NCBI GenBank assembly: GCA_903874955.1 | Contig: CAIQTY010000051.1 | Coordinates: forward strand, 66,686-105,079 | Length of the DNA stretch: 38,394 nucleotides | Source: an uncultured Alphaproteobacteria bacterium | GTDB lineage: Bacteria; Pseudomonadota; Alphaproteobacteria; Paracaedibacterales; CAITNM01 | Direction: 5' to 3' | In this document: one piece after another, positions 15,140-22,970 of the stretch | Numbering within the stretch: the stretch's first letter is position 1 | Layout of the letters: every line of letters starts with the position of its first letter | Notes under the pieces: generated by a model | The model's database searches: none | What the model was told of the DNA's origin: nothing | The model's input: only the letters and a program-made list of their open reading frames with translations | Program-made: the position numbers and the translations under genes

Positions 15140-15466
15140 TTATTTCTTTTCTTCTTCTTTTTTAGAATCAGCTTCTGTAGTTGCAGTAGCATCTTTATCT
15201 TTTTTATTTTCTTTTTTAGAATCAGCTTCTGTAGTTGCAGCAGCATCTTTATCTTTTTTATTTTCTTTTTTAGAATCAGTTTCTGTAGTCGCAGTAGCAT
15301 CTTTATCTTTTTTAGTTTCTTTTTTAGAACTAGCTTCTGCAGTTTCTGCATCTTTACCTTTTTTAGTTTCTGCAGTTGGTTCTTTACTAGTATCAGTATT
15401 CTTGTCATCTTCAGCTACTAGAAAAGCTGTTGACAAAGCAAGAACAGCAATAAGTTGCTTTAACAT
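15140..15466 (-). CDS. Small exported Lys/Ala/Thr-rich tandem-repeat protein
   Basis: A signal peptide (MLKQLIAVLALSTAFLVA) is followed by ~90 residues made almost only of Lys, Asp, Glu, Thr, Ala and Ser. The repeat unit is 18 aa, with lines such as SKKENKKDKDATATTEAD in three near-identical copies plus a diverged fourth. No Cys, aromatic residue or predicted fold is present in the mature part, so it should be disordered and highly charged. Start ATG is preceded by AAGGAGAA, and a strong terminator follows, so it is a single-gene unit that is probably well expressed. I do not recognise a family; functions such as periplasmic filler, cell-wall or surface interaction are speculative. Confidence 0.8.
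   Translation of the reverse strand: MLKQLIAVLALSTAFLVAEDDKNTDTSKEPTAETKKGKDAETAEASSKKETKKDKDATATTETDSKKENKKDKDAAATTEADSKKENKKDKDATATTEADSKKEEEKK
15162..15371. repeat. 54-bp in-frame tandem repeat
   Basis: Three nearly identical 54-bp units begin at 15162, 15216 and 15270, each starting TTAGAA on the plus strand; a fourth, diverged unit of about 48 bp begins at 15324. They encode the 18-residue repeat of the exported protein. Near-identity of the first three implies recent duplication or ongoing slippage. Confidence 0.92.
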
Positions 15467-15547
15467 GGTATTCTCCTTAAAATTAAATTAATGTAACATT
15501 TACAAAGTCATTCTATTAATGGACATGGGGCCTGACAAGAGGGAATC

Positions 15548-16219
15548 TTGCTAATCTTTTATATTCACAAGCTAGATTCAACCCAAATACACAGCAAAAC
15601 CTTATCAGGCTTGCATTCCAAGGGTGTTACATTTTTAACACGCGCCGGATGCCAAGATGGTGGCTACGGTCAGCGTGGACGAAATTGGATTAGTCCTTAT
15701 GGAAATATGTTCCTAACAGCTTGTTTTATTGAACCTCAAAAATTTTCTCCTGGCAAGCTTTCAATCAGCATTGGGGTTCTCTTGGCAAAAATTATACAAT
15801 CTTTTTTGCCTAATCAACGTATAGAACTCAAATGGCCAAACGATTTACTGTTGAACCGCAAAAAATGTGGAGGCGTTATTATTGAAGTTGAGGAAGATAT
15901 ACATATAGGGATTGGCATTAACATTGCGACGCATCCAGAAAATACCAATACTCCTGCTACTCATTTAGGGGATTTTTGTAAAATTGATATCAACGCGCTT
16001 CTTATTAAGATTATTGAAAATATTGAAAATTACCTCAAGAATCCTTTGGTCTTTGACGACATCCGACGAACATGGTGGTCTTTTGCCAAAGATTCTATTC
16101 CTTTTTGGCATTTGCGTGAGCCAATTAATGGAAATATTATCGGGATAGATGAGCAAGGATATCTGTTAATAGAATCAGAACAGGGGCAAGTCACTAAGCG
16201 TTACAGTGCGTTTCAATAA
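15548..16219 (+). CDS. birA: Biotin--[acetyl-CoA-carboxylase] ligase
   Basis: Attaches biotin to the carrier subunit of acetyl-CoA carboxylase through biotinyl-AMP. Motifs are the biotinyl-AMP loop GGYGQRGRNWISPYGN (about 38-53), LKWPNDLLLN at 94-103, and GGVIIEVEED, then IGIGINI. At 223 aa it has the catalytic and small C-terminal domains but no N-terminal helix-turn-helix, so it is the monofunctional type without repressor activity. No ATG is available in frame; TTG with GAGGGA upstream is the chosen start. It is transcribed away from the repeat-protein gene and converges on tspO. Confidence 0.93.
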   Translation: MLIFYIHKLDSTQIHSKTLSGLHSKGVTFLTRAGCQDGGYGQRGRNWISPYGNMFLTACFIEPQKFSPGKLSISIGVLLAKIIQSFLPNQRIELKWPNDLLLNRKKCGGVIIEVEEDIHIGIGINIATHPENTNTPATHLGDFCKIDINALLIKIIENIENYLKNPLVFDDIRRTWWSFAKDSIPFWHLREPINGNIIGIDEQGYLLIESEQGQVTKRYSAFQ

Positions 16220-16230
16220 TTTTAATAGTA

Positions 16231-16611
16231 TTAATTCAATTTCCATATCATAAAATTTAAATACGCCGCGAAAATTAGCCATGTAGTGTACGGAACCATC
16301 ATGTAGGTGACAAACCGGGAATCTTTCCAAGCTTTGCTAATTATGCTGCAATTTAGGAAAATCATCAGTACTATTATGGCAAACGCTACGCCTACAGCGT
16401 GAATTTTAAAGAATATAATTGTCCATGACCAATTGAGTAGTAATTGAACAATAAACAAAGTCCATAAAATCTTTATTTTTTCTTGGTGTCGACTTCGCCA
16501 AAGAGCATTTCCTGCCAAAGCGATCATTACATAAAGGAGTGTCCAGGCGATTCCAAAAACAAAGCCAGGTGGGGTCAATGAGGATTTTTCTACTGTATAA
16601 TACCAAGGCAT
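16231..16611 (-). CDS. tspO: TspO/MBR-family membrane protein, possibly broken at the 5' end
   Basis: TspO proteins are five-helix membrane proteins binding porphyrins and related tetrapyrroles or sterols. The loop and second helix are diagnostic: PWYYTVEKSSLTPPGFVFG followed by AWTLLYVMIALAGNALW, with further helices ending FAAYLNFMIWKLN. From the first ATG the product is 126 aa and lacks helix 1. The same frame is open upstream to a TAG at 16723-16725 and encodes a convincing helix 1 (NIISASIWTALLQTVGYCLG), but without any ATG, GTG or TTG. An ATG at 16736 lies in another frame. A frameshift near 16685, a rare start codon, or a sequencing error could explain this. A functional copy cannot be assumed. 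Confidence 0.75.
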   Translation of the reverse strand: MPWYYTVEKSSLTPPGFVFGIAWTLLYVMIALAGNALWRSRHQEKIKILWTLFIVQLLLNWSWTIIFFKIHAVGVAFAIIVLMIFLNCSIISKAWKDSRFVTYMMVPYTTWLIFAAYLNFMIWKLN

Positions 16612-16790
16612 ATTTGAATTGGTAACTTGTCCAAGGCAATACCCAACAGTTTGCAGAAGTGCAGTCCAAATAGAGGCGCTTATAATGTTTCTGATTTTTG
16701 CACCTTTTGTATCAACCCCTGCCTATTGTTTATCATGACAGGAGTTTAATTGCAAAGTTCTCTGATACGCATTGGCGAAATAACCCGAGC

Positions 16791-18914
16791 CTAATCTAGA
16801 AGCCTCCTAAGCCAATTTTTTTTTTTAGGGATTTCAGTCGATTTTATTTCAGGTGATTCTTGGGCTGGCGTCTCTAATGAAACTGTGCCTTCTTTTTTCT
16901 TACGATTTCCACGATGACGGCGACGTTTTTTACCAAATTGTGGTGCAATAATATCTGCTCCCTGAGCCGGTGAATTTTCATTTTCTTGTAACGCAGTATC
17001 TTTTGTTATTGGTTTGTTTTGAACAGGTGATTCCTGTGAAGATTGATCAGCATTTTGAGCAGCATCACGTCGATTGTTTTTTTGATGGTGTTTTGAATGT
17101 TGCTGCTTGTTAGGCTTATCCGGAGTTGATTCTTCTGGTGTTTCAAGACTTTTTGTGTTCTGACTTAAATTTCTATGTTTGTGACGATTATTTGTGTTTT
17201 GTTTAGGTCTTGGTTTTTTATTTGTTGTTAGGTCATCAGTTTGATCAGTATCTTCACTTGATACATTTGTTTTTTGTGTGTTTACGGGGGTGGTTTTTAT
17301 TTCTTGAGGCTCTTGTGTATCAACTGAGGTTAGTCCATCTTTTTGTTTTAAAACATCAATTCTAAAAAATGGCGCAGATGCTATATTTTCTTTAACTACA
17401 TAAACAGATAAGTTAAAGCGATTTTCGATTTGCGTTATTTCTCGGCGTTTTTGATTAAGAAGATATAGAGCAATGCCCTCTGGAACGGCTGCTTGAATTT
17501 CAGAAGCCTTTCCTTTAATTGCTTCGCGTTCAATAACGCGTAATACTTGCAAAGATAATGATTCGGTTGATCGAACTGTTCCTGTGCCATTGCAATGAGT
17601 GCAGGGTAGAGTATGCGTTTCCATTAAACTTGGTCGCAGGCGTTGGCGCGAGAGTTCAAGTAATCCAAATTGACTGATTCTTCCAATTTGAATGCGGGCG
17701 CGATCGGGTTTTAGGGATTCTTTTAATTTTCGCTCAACTTGTTGAATATGATTATTATCATCCATATCGATAAAATCGATTACAAGTAGTCCTGCCAAGT
17801 CACGTAATCTCAACTGTCTTGCAATTTCTTGAGCTGCTTCTAAATTGGTTTTAAGCGCTGTTACATCGATATTACGTTCGCGCGTGGATTTTCCTGAGTT
17901 TACATCAATCGCAACAAGTGCTTCTGTATGATTGATCACTATCGAGCCACCTGAGGGAAGATCAACTTTAGGGAACATCATTTTTTCAATGTGTTGATCA
18001 ACCTTGTACTTGTTAAACAAAGGGGTCTGAGGATCCTTATAAAGCTTTACTTTTTTAGCGTGGCTTGGCATCAAGATTTTCATGAATGCTTTTGCTTCTT
18101 TGTAAGCTTCTTCTCCCTCAACGAGAACTTCGTCAATTTCTCTTGTATAAATATCGCGAATAGCCCGTTTTACAAGGTCACCTTCTTCATGAATGAGGCA
18201 AGGGGCAACAGATACTAACGTCTTTTGACGAATTTCTTCCCAAACATTAATTAAGTAGTCGTAGTCTCTGCGAATTTCAATTTTAGAACGTTCTTGTCCT
18301 GCAGTGCGAACAATAAGGCTCATACCTTCCGGTATCTCTAAATCATTTAAAACTTCCTTAAGGCGCTTACGGTCATCATCATCCTGGATTTTACGAGATA
18401 TGCCGCCATTTCTGCTTCCAGCATTTGGCATAAGAACACAATAGCGACCAGCTAGAGACAGAAAAGTAGTCAGTGCCGCTCCTTTGTTTGCGCGCTGTTC
18501 TTTAACGACTTGTACCAACAAAATTTGACGTTTCTGTATAACTTCTTGAATTTTGTATCTGTAGTTACGTTTTGGACGTGGACGCTCGGTTTCTTCAGAT
18601 GTTTCGCTATTGCTTGATTCCGCGCTAGTAGTAATCGTATCTTCCTGATCATTTTTCCGATCAGATACGGGAATTCTATAATAATCCTGGTGAATTTCTG
18701 CGAAAGATAAAAAGCCGTGTTTATCACCGCCATACTCTACAAATGCTGCTTGTAAAGATGGTTCGATACGTATAATTTTTGCAAGGTATATATTGGATTT
18801 TAGTTGTTTTTTGCTAAAGTGCTCAGAGTCGAATTCCTCCAGATAAGAGTCATCGACTACCGCAACCCTTGTCTCTTCGACATGGGCTGCATCGATTAGT
18901 AATTTTTTATTCAT
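16791..18914 (-). CDS. rne: Ribonuclease E (RNase E/G family)
   Basis: Endonuclease initiating mRNA decay and processing rRNA and tRNA precursors. An S1 RNA-binding domain at about 38-160 is interrupted by a low-complexity insert (85-118). The RNase H-like and DNase-like core follows, with magnesium ligands Asp337 (VAIDVNSGK) and Asp380 or Asp383 (VIDFIDMDD). The zinc-link cysteines are Cys438 and Cys441 (PCTHCNGTG). Beyond ~540 is a polar, Gln/Asn/Lys-rich disordered tail that ends in a basic NWLRRLLD, suited to docking degradosome partners and RNA. At 707 aa it is shorter than E. coli RNase E, as often seen in alphaproteobacteria. ATG is preceded by GAGGATAA. Confidence 0.95.
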   Translation of the reverse strand: MNKKLLIDAAHVEETRVAVVDDSYLEEFDSEHFSKKQLKSNIYLAKIIRIEPSLQAAFVEYGGDKHGFLSFAEIHQDYYRIPVSDRKNDQEDTITTSAESSNSETSEETERPRPKRNYRYKIQEVIQKRQILLVQVVKEQRANKGAALTTFLSLAGRYCVLMPNAGSRNGGISRKIQDDDDRKRLKEVLNDLEIPEGMSLIVRTAGQERSKIEIRRDYDYLINVWEEIRQKTLVSVAPCLIHEEGDLVKRAIRDIYTREIDEVLVEGEEAYKEAKAFMKILMPSHAKKVKLYKDPQTPLFNKYKVDQHIEKMMFPKVDLPSGGSIVINHTEALVAIDVNSGKSTRERNIDVTALKTNLEAAQEIARQLRLRDLAGLLVIDFIDMDDNNHIQQVERKLKESLKPDRARIQIGRISQFGLLELSRQRLRPSLMETHTLPCTHCNGTGTVRSTESLSLQVLRVIEREAIKGKASEIQAAVPEGIALYLLNQKRREITQIENRFNLSVYVVKENIASAPFFRIDVLKQKDGLTSVDTQEPQEIKTTPVNTQKTNVSSEDTDQTDDLTTNKKPRPKQNTNNRHKHRNLSQNTKSLETPEESTPDKPNKQQHSKHHQKNNRRDAAQNADQSSQESPVQNKPITKDTALQENENSPAQGADIIAPQFGKKRRRHRGNRKKKEGTVSLETPAQESPEIKSTEIPKKKNWLRRLLD

Positions 18915-19244
18915 ATTTAAATTATCCTCAGTAGATTTTAAACGGCCAGTTTCATTAAGTGGTTAGCTTACTGGCACTATATTTTGCTTTTGATTGATTA
19001 AACCATAAGCGACAAAGGACAAGCAAGTTATTTTAGTGCTTGTTGTAATAAAAATTGTACTTTTATTCTTATTTAAGATTTTTTTTTGTTTTATTCAACA
19101 TAAAGTTTACATTCATTTTGTTTTTTTATAATAAAAAAACATTATTTTTTATATTTTTGGCGCTTTTTTTAAGCAATAGAGACTGTTAATATTTTTTTAA
19201 AATGGTTGTTTTATAGTGCTATTATAGTATGTTGGTACTTTTTT
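18915..19244. other. AT-rich divergent intergenic region
   Basis: About 330 bp between rne and a small exported-protein gene. It should hold the rne promoter and 5' leader, but I cannot place them with confidence. From ~19070 to 19200 it is almost all A and T with long homopolymer runs. A perfect 21-bp palindrome lies at 19120-19140. Confidence 0.6.
19120..19140. repeat. Perfect 21-bp AT palindrome
   Basis: GTTTTTTTAT and ATAAAAAAAC are exact inverted arms around a single central A. It lies between divergent genes, so it could be a binding site for a DNA-bending or repressor protein, or a composition-driven coincidence. Confidence 0.5.
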
Positions 19245-19577
19245 ATGAACTTATACATTAAGAAAATTTTATTTCTTGCGATATTCATTTTGCCAAACGC
19301 AGTCTTTGCTATACCAAAGAAAAATTTATCGCTTTTGGATATTTATAAACTGCGCTCCCAAAAATGTGCCAAAAGTAGGTTATTTAATGGTAAAAAAGTT
19401 TTGCTAAAGAGGCTAAAAAAAAATCATTATCTAGCTGATATAACAACCGATATCGCTAATCGTTTAGGCTGTGATCCTGAAATGAAAGAATCTGTAAAAA
19501 AGGCATTAGGTAAAAAATCTTGGAAGAAGAATTTTTTAGTAAACGCAGCCTGTGAAGCGAAAAACAGAGAAAATTAA
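19245..19577 (+). CDS. Small basic exported protein, unknown
   Basis: I do not recognise a family. From the ATG at 19245 the product is 110 aa with a good signal peptide (MNLYIKKILFLAIFILPNAV, then FA). The mature part is Lys-rich with three cysteines (QKCAKS, RLGCDPEM, NAACEAKN) and is probably helical. An in-frame TTG at 19206 would add 13 hydrophobic residues and spoil the signal peptide, so it was not chosen. The gene is divergent from rne and converges on lolA with 12 bp between stops. It stands alone. Confidence 0.65.
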   Translation: MNLYIKKILFLAIFILPNAVFAIPKKNLSLLDIYKLRSQKCAKSRLFNGKKVLLKRLKKNHYLADITTDIANRLGCDPEMKESVKKALGKKSWKKNFLVNAACEAKNREN

Positions 19578-19589
19578 GTTAAAAAAATC

Positions 19590-20180
19590 TTACTTTATTT
19601 TAAAAATGGATGAATCGATTTTAATCGACATGTGCGTTTTTTCGGGATTTAGATATACATTCGTTATTGATTGATTAGGATTTTGAATGGCCCATCCCAT
19701 TAAAACCATAACCGGTTTTGGCCTAAAATACATTGTTATAGGTATGCTCCCAGCGGGGCTATCATACACTAAGAATAGCTGTATCAGGTCATCAACTTCT
19801 GTGAGGCTTTTAACGATAATGCCTTCTTTTTCAAAATCAATTTTTGGCTGTAGGAGAATGCCCGCTGGGGTATCTTCCGTTGAGTATTCCTGTTCTTTTT
19901 CATTTTCTTGGACAACCTTAAGCGTCCCTTTTTTTGCAACCATGAAGTTTTTCCCGTAGTTAATACGCAAAAGCCCAAGTTTACGATCAAGCCAGATTTT
20001 TCCTAGGTAATGTTCAGGATTAGTATTTTCATTTTCAGAAATGATATCCATAGTCATATCTGCCTCAAGGCTCGTCATATCACTGAGAAAATCTTCAATA
20101 ATTTTCAATTTTTTTTGATCAATATTTGCTTTTGCACAAATAGGATTGATTAGTAGAATGAATAAAAAAAGGATGCGCAT
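19590..20180 (-). CDS. lolA: Outer-membrane lipoprotein carrier protein LolA
   Basis: Periplasmic chaperone that takes lipoproteins from LolCDE to the outer membrane. A signal peptide (MRILFLFILLINPICAKA) is followed by the LolA pattern: FLSDMTSLEADMTMDI, GKIWLDRKLGLLRINYG, a QENEKEQEYSTEDTPAG turn region, and a last part PKPVMVLMGWAIQNPNQSIT. Length 196 aa is normal. It begins 18 bp after trkA and is probably the last gene of the ntrY-ntrX-trkA-lolA transcript. Sequence is divergent, so confidence is a little below certain. Confidence 0.85.
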   Translation of the reverse strand: MRILFLFILLINPICAKANIDQKKLKIIEDFLSDMTSLEADMTMDIISENENTNPEHYLGKIWLDRKLGLLRINYGKNFMVAKKGTLKVVQENEKEQEYSTEDTPAGILLQPKIDFEKEGIIVKSLTEVDDLIQLFLVYDSPAGSIPITMYFRPKPVMVLMGWAIQNPNQSITNVYLNPEKTHMSIKIDSSIFKIK

Positions 20181-20198
20181 TCAGATTCTCGATAATTT

Positions 20199-21575
20199 TT
20201 ATAAATAATATGGCCTAATAGAAAATAATTTTTCAATTTTATGAACGGATTCTTTATGTGTAACAATAATTAGCTTGTCGTTGGCACTTATATTCATACG
20301 ATTCGGCAAAAAATGCAAGGTATCTTGCCGTGCAAGAGCAACAACCATAATTTCAGAAGCAATAGTTACATCCTCAATATCAAGGCCAATGATGTGACTT
20401 GTCTCACGTGCTCTTGCTTCAATAACCACAACATTTCCCTCTGATATTGGGTGTATACTCTGAAGGTTACCTTCGCGCACGTGTTTCAAAATAGTTGATA
20501 CTGTTAGTGCTTTTGGACTGATAACCGCATCGGCTCCAAGAGAAGTAACCATTGAAGCATATTGCATATTATTTAAAAGTGCTAAAGACCGCTTAGCTCC
20601 ATGGCGTTTAGTAATCAAAGATGCCAGTATGTTTACTTTATCGTCGTTACTAAGGGCGATTACTGTTTCGCAGTTTTCAATGTTTGCTTCTTGAAGGAGG
20701 TCGTAGTCTAGAGCGTCCCCATGCAAAATTTCTGTACGCTTCAAAAAACCAGCGATTTGCTGGCACCGTACTGGGTCTTTTTCAATGATGCGGGCATGAA
20801 CATTGCGATATTCTTTTTCAATACCAACTGCGAGATTGACGCCTATGTTACCGCCACCTACGATCAGAATTTCACGGCTTTCCGAAGTGGAATACCCAAA
20901 AGTTTCCATGATCAAATTCAGTTGCTCTTTTGGGGTTATTACGTAGACTTCGTCATTGACTAAAAGATGGTCTCTGGAAGAGGGAAAAATTATATGATCA
21001 TCGCGTTTTATAAGTACTATTGCTAAATCAAGATTTGGGTAAAGAGAATTGATGTGTTTAATAGGTGTATTAACAATGCCAGAATGGGCTAAACACCTAA
21101 CACCAATAAGTTTAAGGGACTCATCTATTAATGAAATAACATCAAAAGCACCTGGTATACGAAGATTGCGCCCTATCGTCTGGGCAACTTCAAGTTCAGG
21201 AGAAATGATAACATCAATCGCTGAGCGTTGAGGAGCCAACATTTCTGACCAATCTGAATGTAAGTAATTTTGGTGCCGTATTCGCGCTACTTTCATTCCG
21301 ACTTTAAAAAGGCTTTGAGCGACTTCACATGCAATCATATTGACCTCATCGGAAGAGGTGACAGCGATAATCAAATCTGCTTCTTTAGCACCGGCGCGGT
21401 CAAGGACATCAGGATGAGAGGCAAAGCCAAGAATTGGTTGCACATCGAGTTTGTCTGATATCGTATCGAGAACGTGAGGTGAATGATCAACAATTGTTAT
21501 ATGATTTTGTTCTTGTACCAAGTATCTAGCAATACTGAATCCTACTTGCCCGGCCCCAAGAATAATTGCTTTCAC
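20199..21575 (-). CDS. trkA: Trk potassium-uptake regulatory subunit TrkA
   Basis: Peripheral, nucleotide-binding gating subunit of the Trk K+ uptake channel. Two RCK units are visible. The first begins with the Rossmann motif MKAIILGAGQVGFSIARYL and has DLIIAVTSSDEVNMIA. The second begins ILIVGGGNIGVNLAVGIE and has CETVIALSNDDKVNILAS. Each is followed by a TrkA-C domain. 458 aa is the classic duplicated size. The start is GTG, separated from the ntrX stop by a single codon, so translation is likely coupled. No trkH or trkG is in the window. The ntrYX-trkA linkage is common in alphaproteobacteria. Confidence 0.96.
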   Translation of the reverse strand: MKAIILGAGQVGFSIARYLVQEQNHITIVDHSPHVLDTISDKLDVQPILGFASHPDVLDRAGAKEADLIIAVTSSDEVNMIACEVAQSLFKVGMKVARIRHQNYLHSDWSEMLAPQRSAIDVIISPELEVAQTIGRNLRIPGAFDVISLIDESLKLIGVRCLAHSGIVNTPIKHINSLYPNLDLAIVLIKRDDHIIFPSSRDHLLVNDEVYVITPKEQLNLIMETFGYSTSESREILIVGGGNIGVNLAVGIEKEYRNVHARIIEKDPVRCQQIAGFLKRTEILHGDALDYDLLQEANIENCETVIALSNDDKVNILASLITKRHGAKRSLALLNNMQYASMVTSLGADAVISPKALTVSTILKHVREGNLQSIHPISEGNVVVIEARARETSHIIGLDIEDVTIASEIMVVALARQDTLHFLPNRMNISANDKLIIVTHKESVHKIEKLFSIRPYYL

Positions 21576-21578
21576 TTG

Positions 21579-22970
21579 CTAGACTTCACGATAATCGCTT
21601 ACACCTAAGGCACGCAATTTTCTGTGAAGCGCTGAACGCTCCATACCTATAAACCTTGCTGTTTGAGAAATATTACCATCAAAGCGCTGAATTTGCGCAA
21701 GCAAGTATTCTCGCTCAAATGTTTCTCTCGCCTCGCGAAGGGGCAAGATAATAATATCAGCTGATTTTTGTTGCCAATGGTTTCCAAGAGGAGCATCATT
21801 TTGAATCTCCGGAGGAAGCATTTCAGGTGTAATTGCAGCTGCTGGATCTCCACCAGCCATGATTAACAGCCACTCAACTACATTTTTGAGCTGGTTAATA
21901 TTCCCAGGCCAGTTATAGGTTTGCAGTACTGTTAGTGATGAATCGCTTATTTTTCTGGGCATGGAAGAACGACTCTTTGCGATAATATCCATAAAATGGC
22001 TAATTAACATAGGAATATCGCTTGCTCGTTCTTTAAGGGACGGTAATCTAATATGATTGGCGGTAAATCTGTAGTACAGGTCTTCGCGCAAGTTTCCATT
22101 TTGCACAAGTTCATTTAAATTTTCAGACGTGCTTGCAAAATAGCGAATATCTACCTTGATTGGGTCTTTTGCGCCTAATCTGAAAAATGTCCCGTCTTGC
22201 AATAATCTTACAATTTTCCCCTGAACAGCTATTGGTAGTAGCTGAACTTCTTCCAAATACAACGTTCCCCCATGGGTTTTTTCGACTAAACCAATTTTAC
22301 GAGGTTCGTTTTGATCTTGCCCTTGAATTTCTGTGCCAAAAAGTTCTACTTCTATAGCTGAAGGGTGAGCACTACCACAGTGAAAAACGCTAAAAGGAAG
22401 ATTTGAACGCTTTGAAAGTCTATGAATTTCGCGCGCTACACTTTCTTTCCCAGTTCCTGTTTGACCGGTTATAAAAGCTCTGCTGTTCCCTTCAGCCATT
22501 TCGGCGATAAGATTTCGAATTTGTTCAATAACGATGCTTTTGCCAATAAGACTTGAATTTCCCGCGCGCTGACGCAGTTCATCGTTTTCACGTTTGAGGG
22601 AGGAGGATTCGATGGCGCGTTGAACAACCATTAAGAGTCGTTCGGTTTTAAAAGGCTTTTCAACGAAATCATAAGCCCCTTTTTTGATAGCTGTGACTGC
22701 TGTTTCAATAGTGCTATGGCCACTGATCATAATTGTTGGAACGTAAGGGTGGTCACGTTTGATGATTTCAAGAATTTTTAAGCCATCGCGTTCGCCATCA
22801 CCAAGCCAAACATCTAATACCACTATATTTGGTTGTCGCTTTTTGATTTCTTCAAGTGCCTGAACACCATCTGCAGCTGATCGGCAATTATAACCCTCAT
22901 CGCTTAAAATTCCGCTGATAAGTTCTCTAATATCTCTCTCGTCATCTACGACTAAAATATCAAACGCCAT
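21579..22970 (-). CDS. ntrX: NtrX-type response regulator with AAA+ domain
   Basis: Partner of the sensor NtrY, linked in alphaproteobacteria to nitrogen metabolism, redox and envelope control. Receiver domain residues 1-120 with phospho-acceptor Asp53 (VVLDVWLG) and KPF at 106-108. AAA+ domain with Walker A GQTGTGKES (169-177) and Walker B-like LYLEEV. Fis-type helix-turn-helix at the end (NISQTARFIGMERSALHRKL). The GAFTGA loop that contacts sigma-54 is missing: after ELFGTE comes IQGQDQNEPRK. It should therefore not be assumed to be a sigma-54 activator. The ATG at 22970 is chosen because AAGGAGC precedes it; it overlaps the ntrY end by 11 bp. Confidence 0.94.
   Translation of the reverse strand: MAFDILVVDDERDIRELISGILSDEGYNCRSAADGVQALEEIKKRQPNIVVLDVWLGDGERDGLKILEIIKRDHPYVPTIMISGHSTIETAVTAIKKGAYDFVEKPFKTERLLMVVQRAIESSSLKRENDELRQRAGNSSLIGKSIVIEQIRNLIAEMAEGNSRAFITGQTGTGKESVAREIHRLSKRSNLPFSVFHCGSAHPSAIEVELFGTEIQGQDQNEPRKIGLVEKTHGGTLYLEEVQLLPIAVQGKIVRLLQDGTFFRLGAKDPIKVDIRYFASTSENLNELVQNGNLREDLYYRFTANHIRLPSLKERASDIPMLISHFMDIIAKSRSSMPRKISDSSLTVLQTYNWPGNINQLKNVVEWLLIMAGGDPAAAITPEMLPPEIQNDAPLGNHWQQKSADIIILPLREARETFEREYLLAQIQRFDGNISQTARFIGMERSALHRKLRALGVSDYREV

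Noticed and set aside
15067..15408. 113-codon minus-strand frame with Lys/Leu repeats
   Set aside because: A different-frame reading of the same 54-bp repeat; the 15140-15466 frame has the signal peptide, ribosome-binding site and terminator spacing expected of the real gene.
15140..15466. Tandem 54-bp array as a CRISPR-like array
   Set aside because: There are no spacers: units are directly adjacent, in frame and encode a continuous repeat protein.
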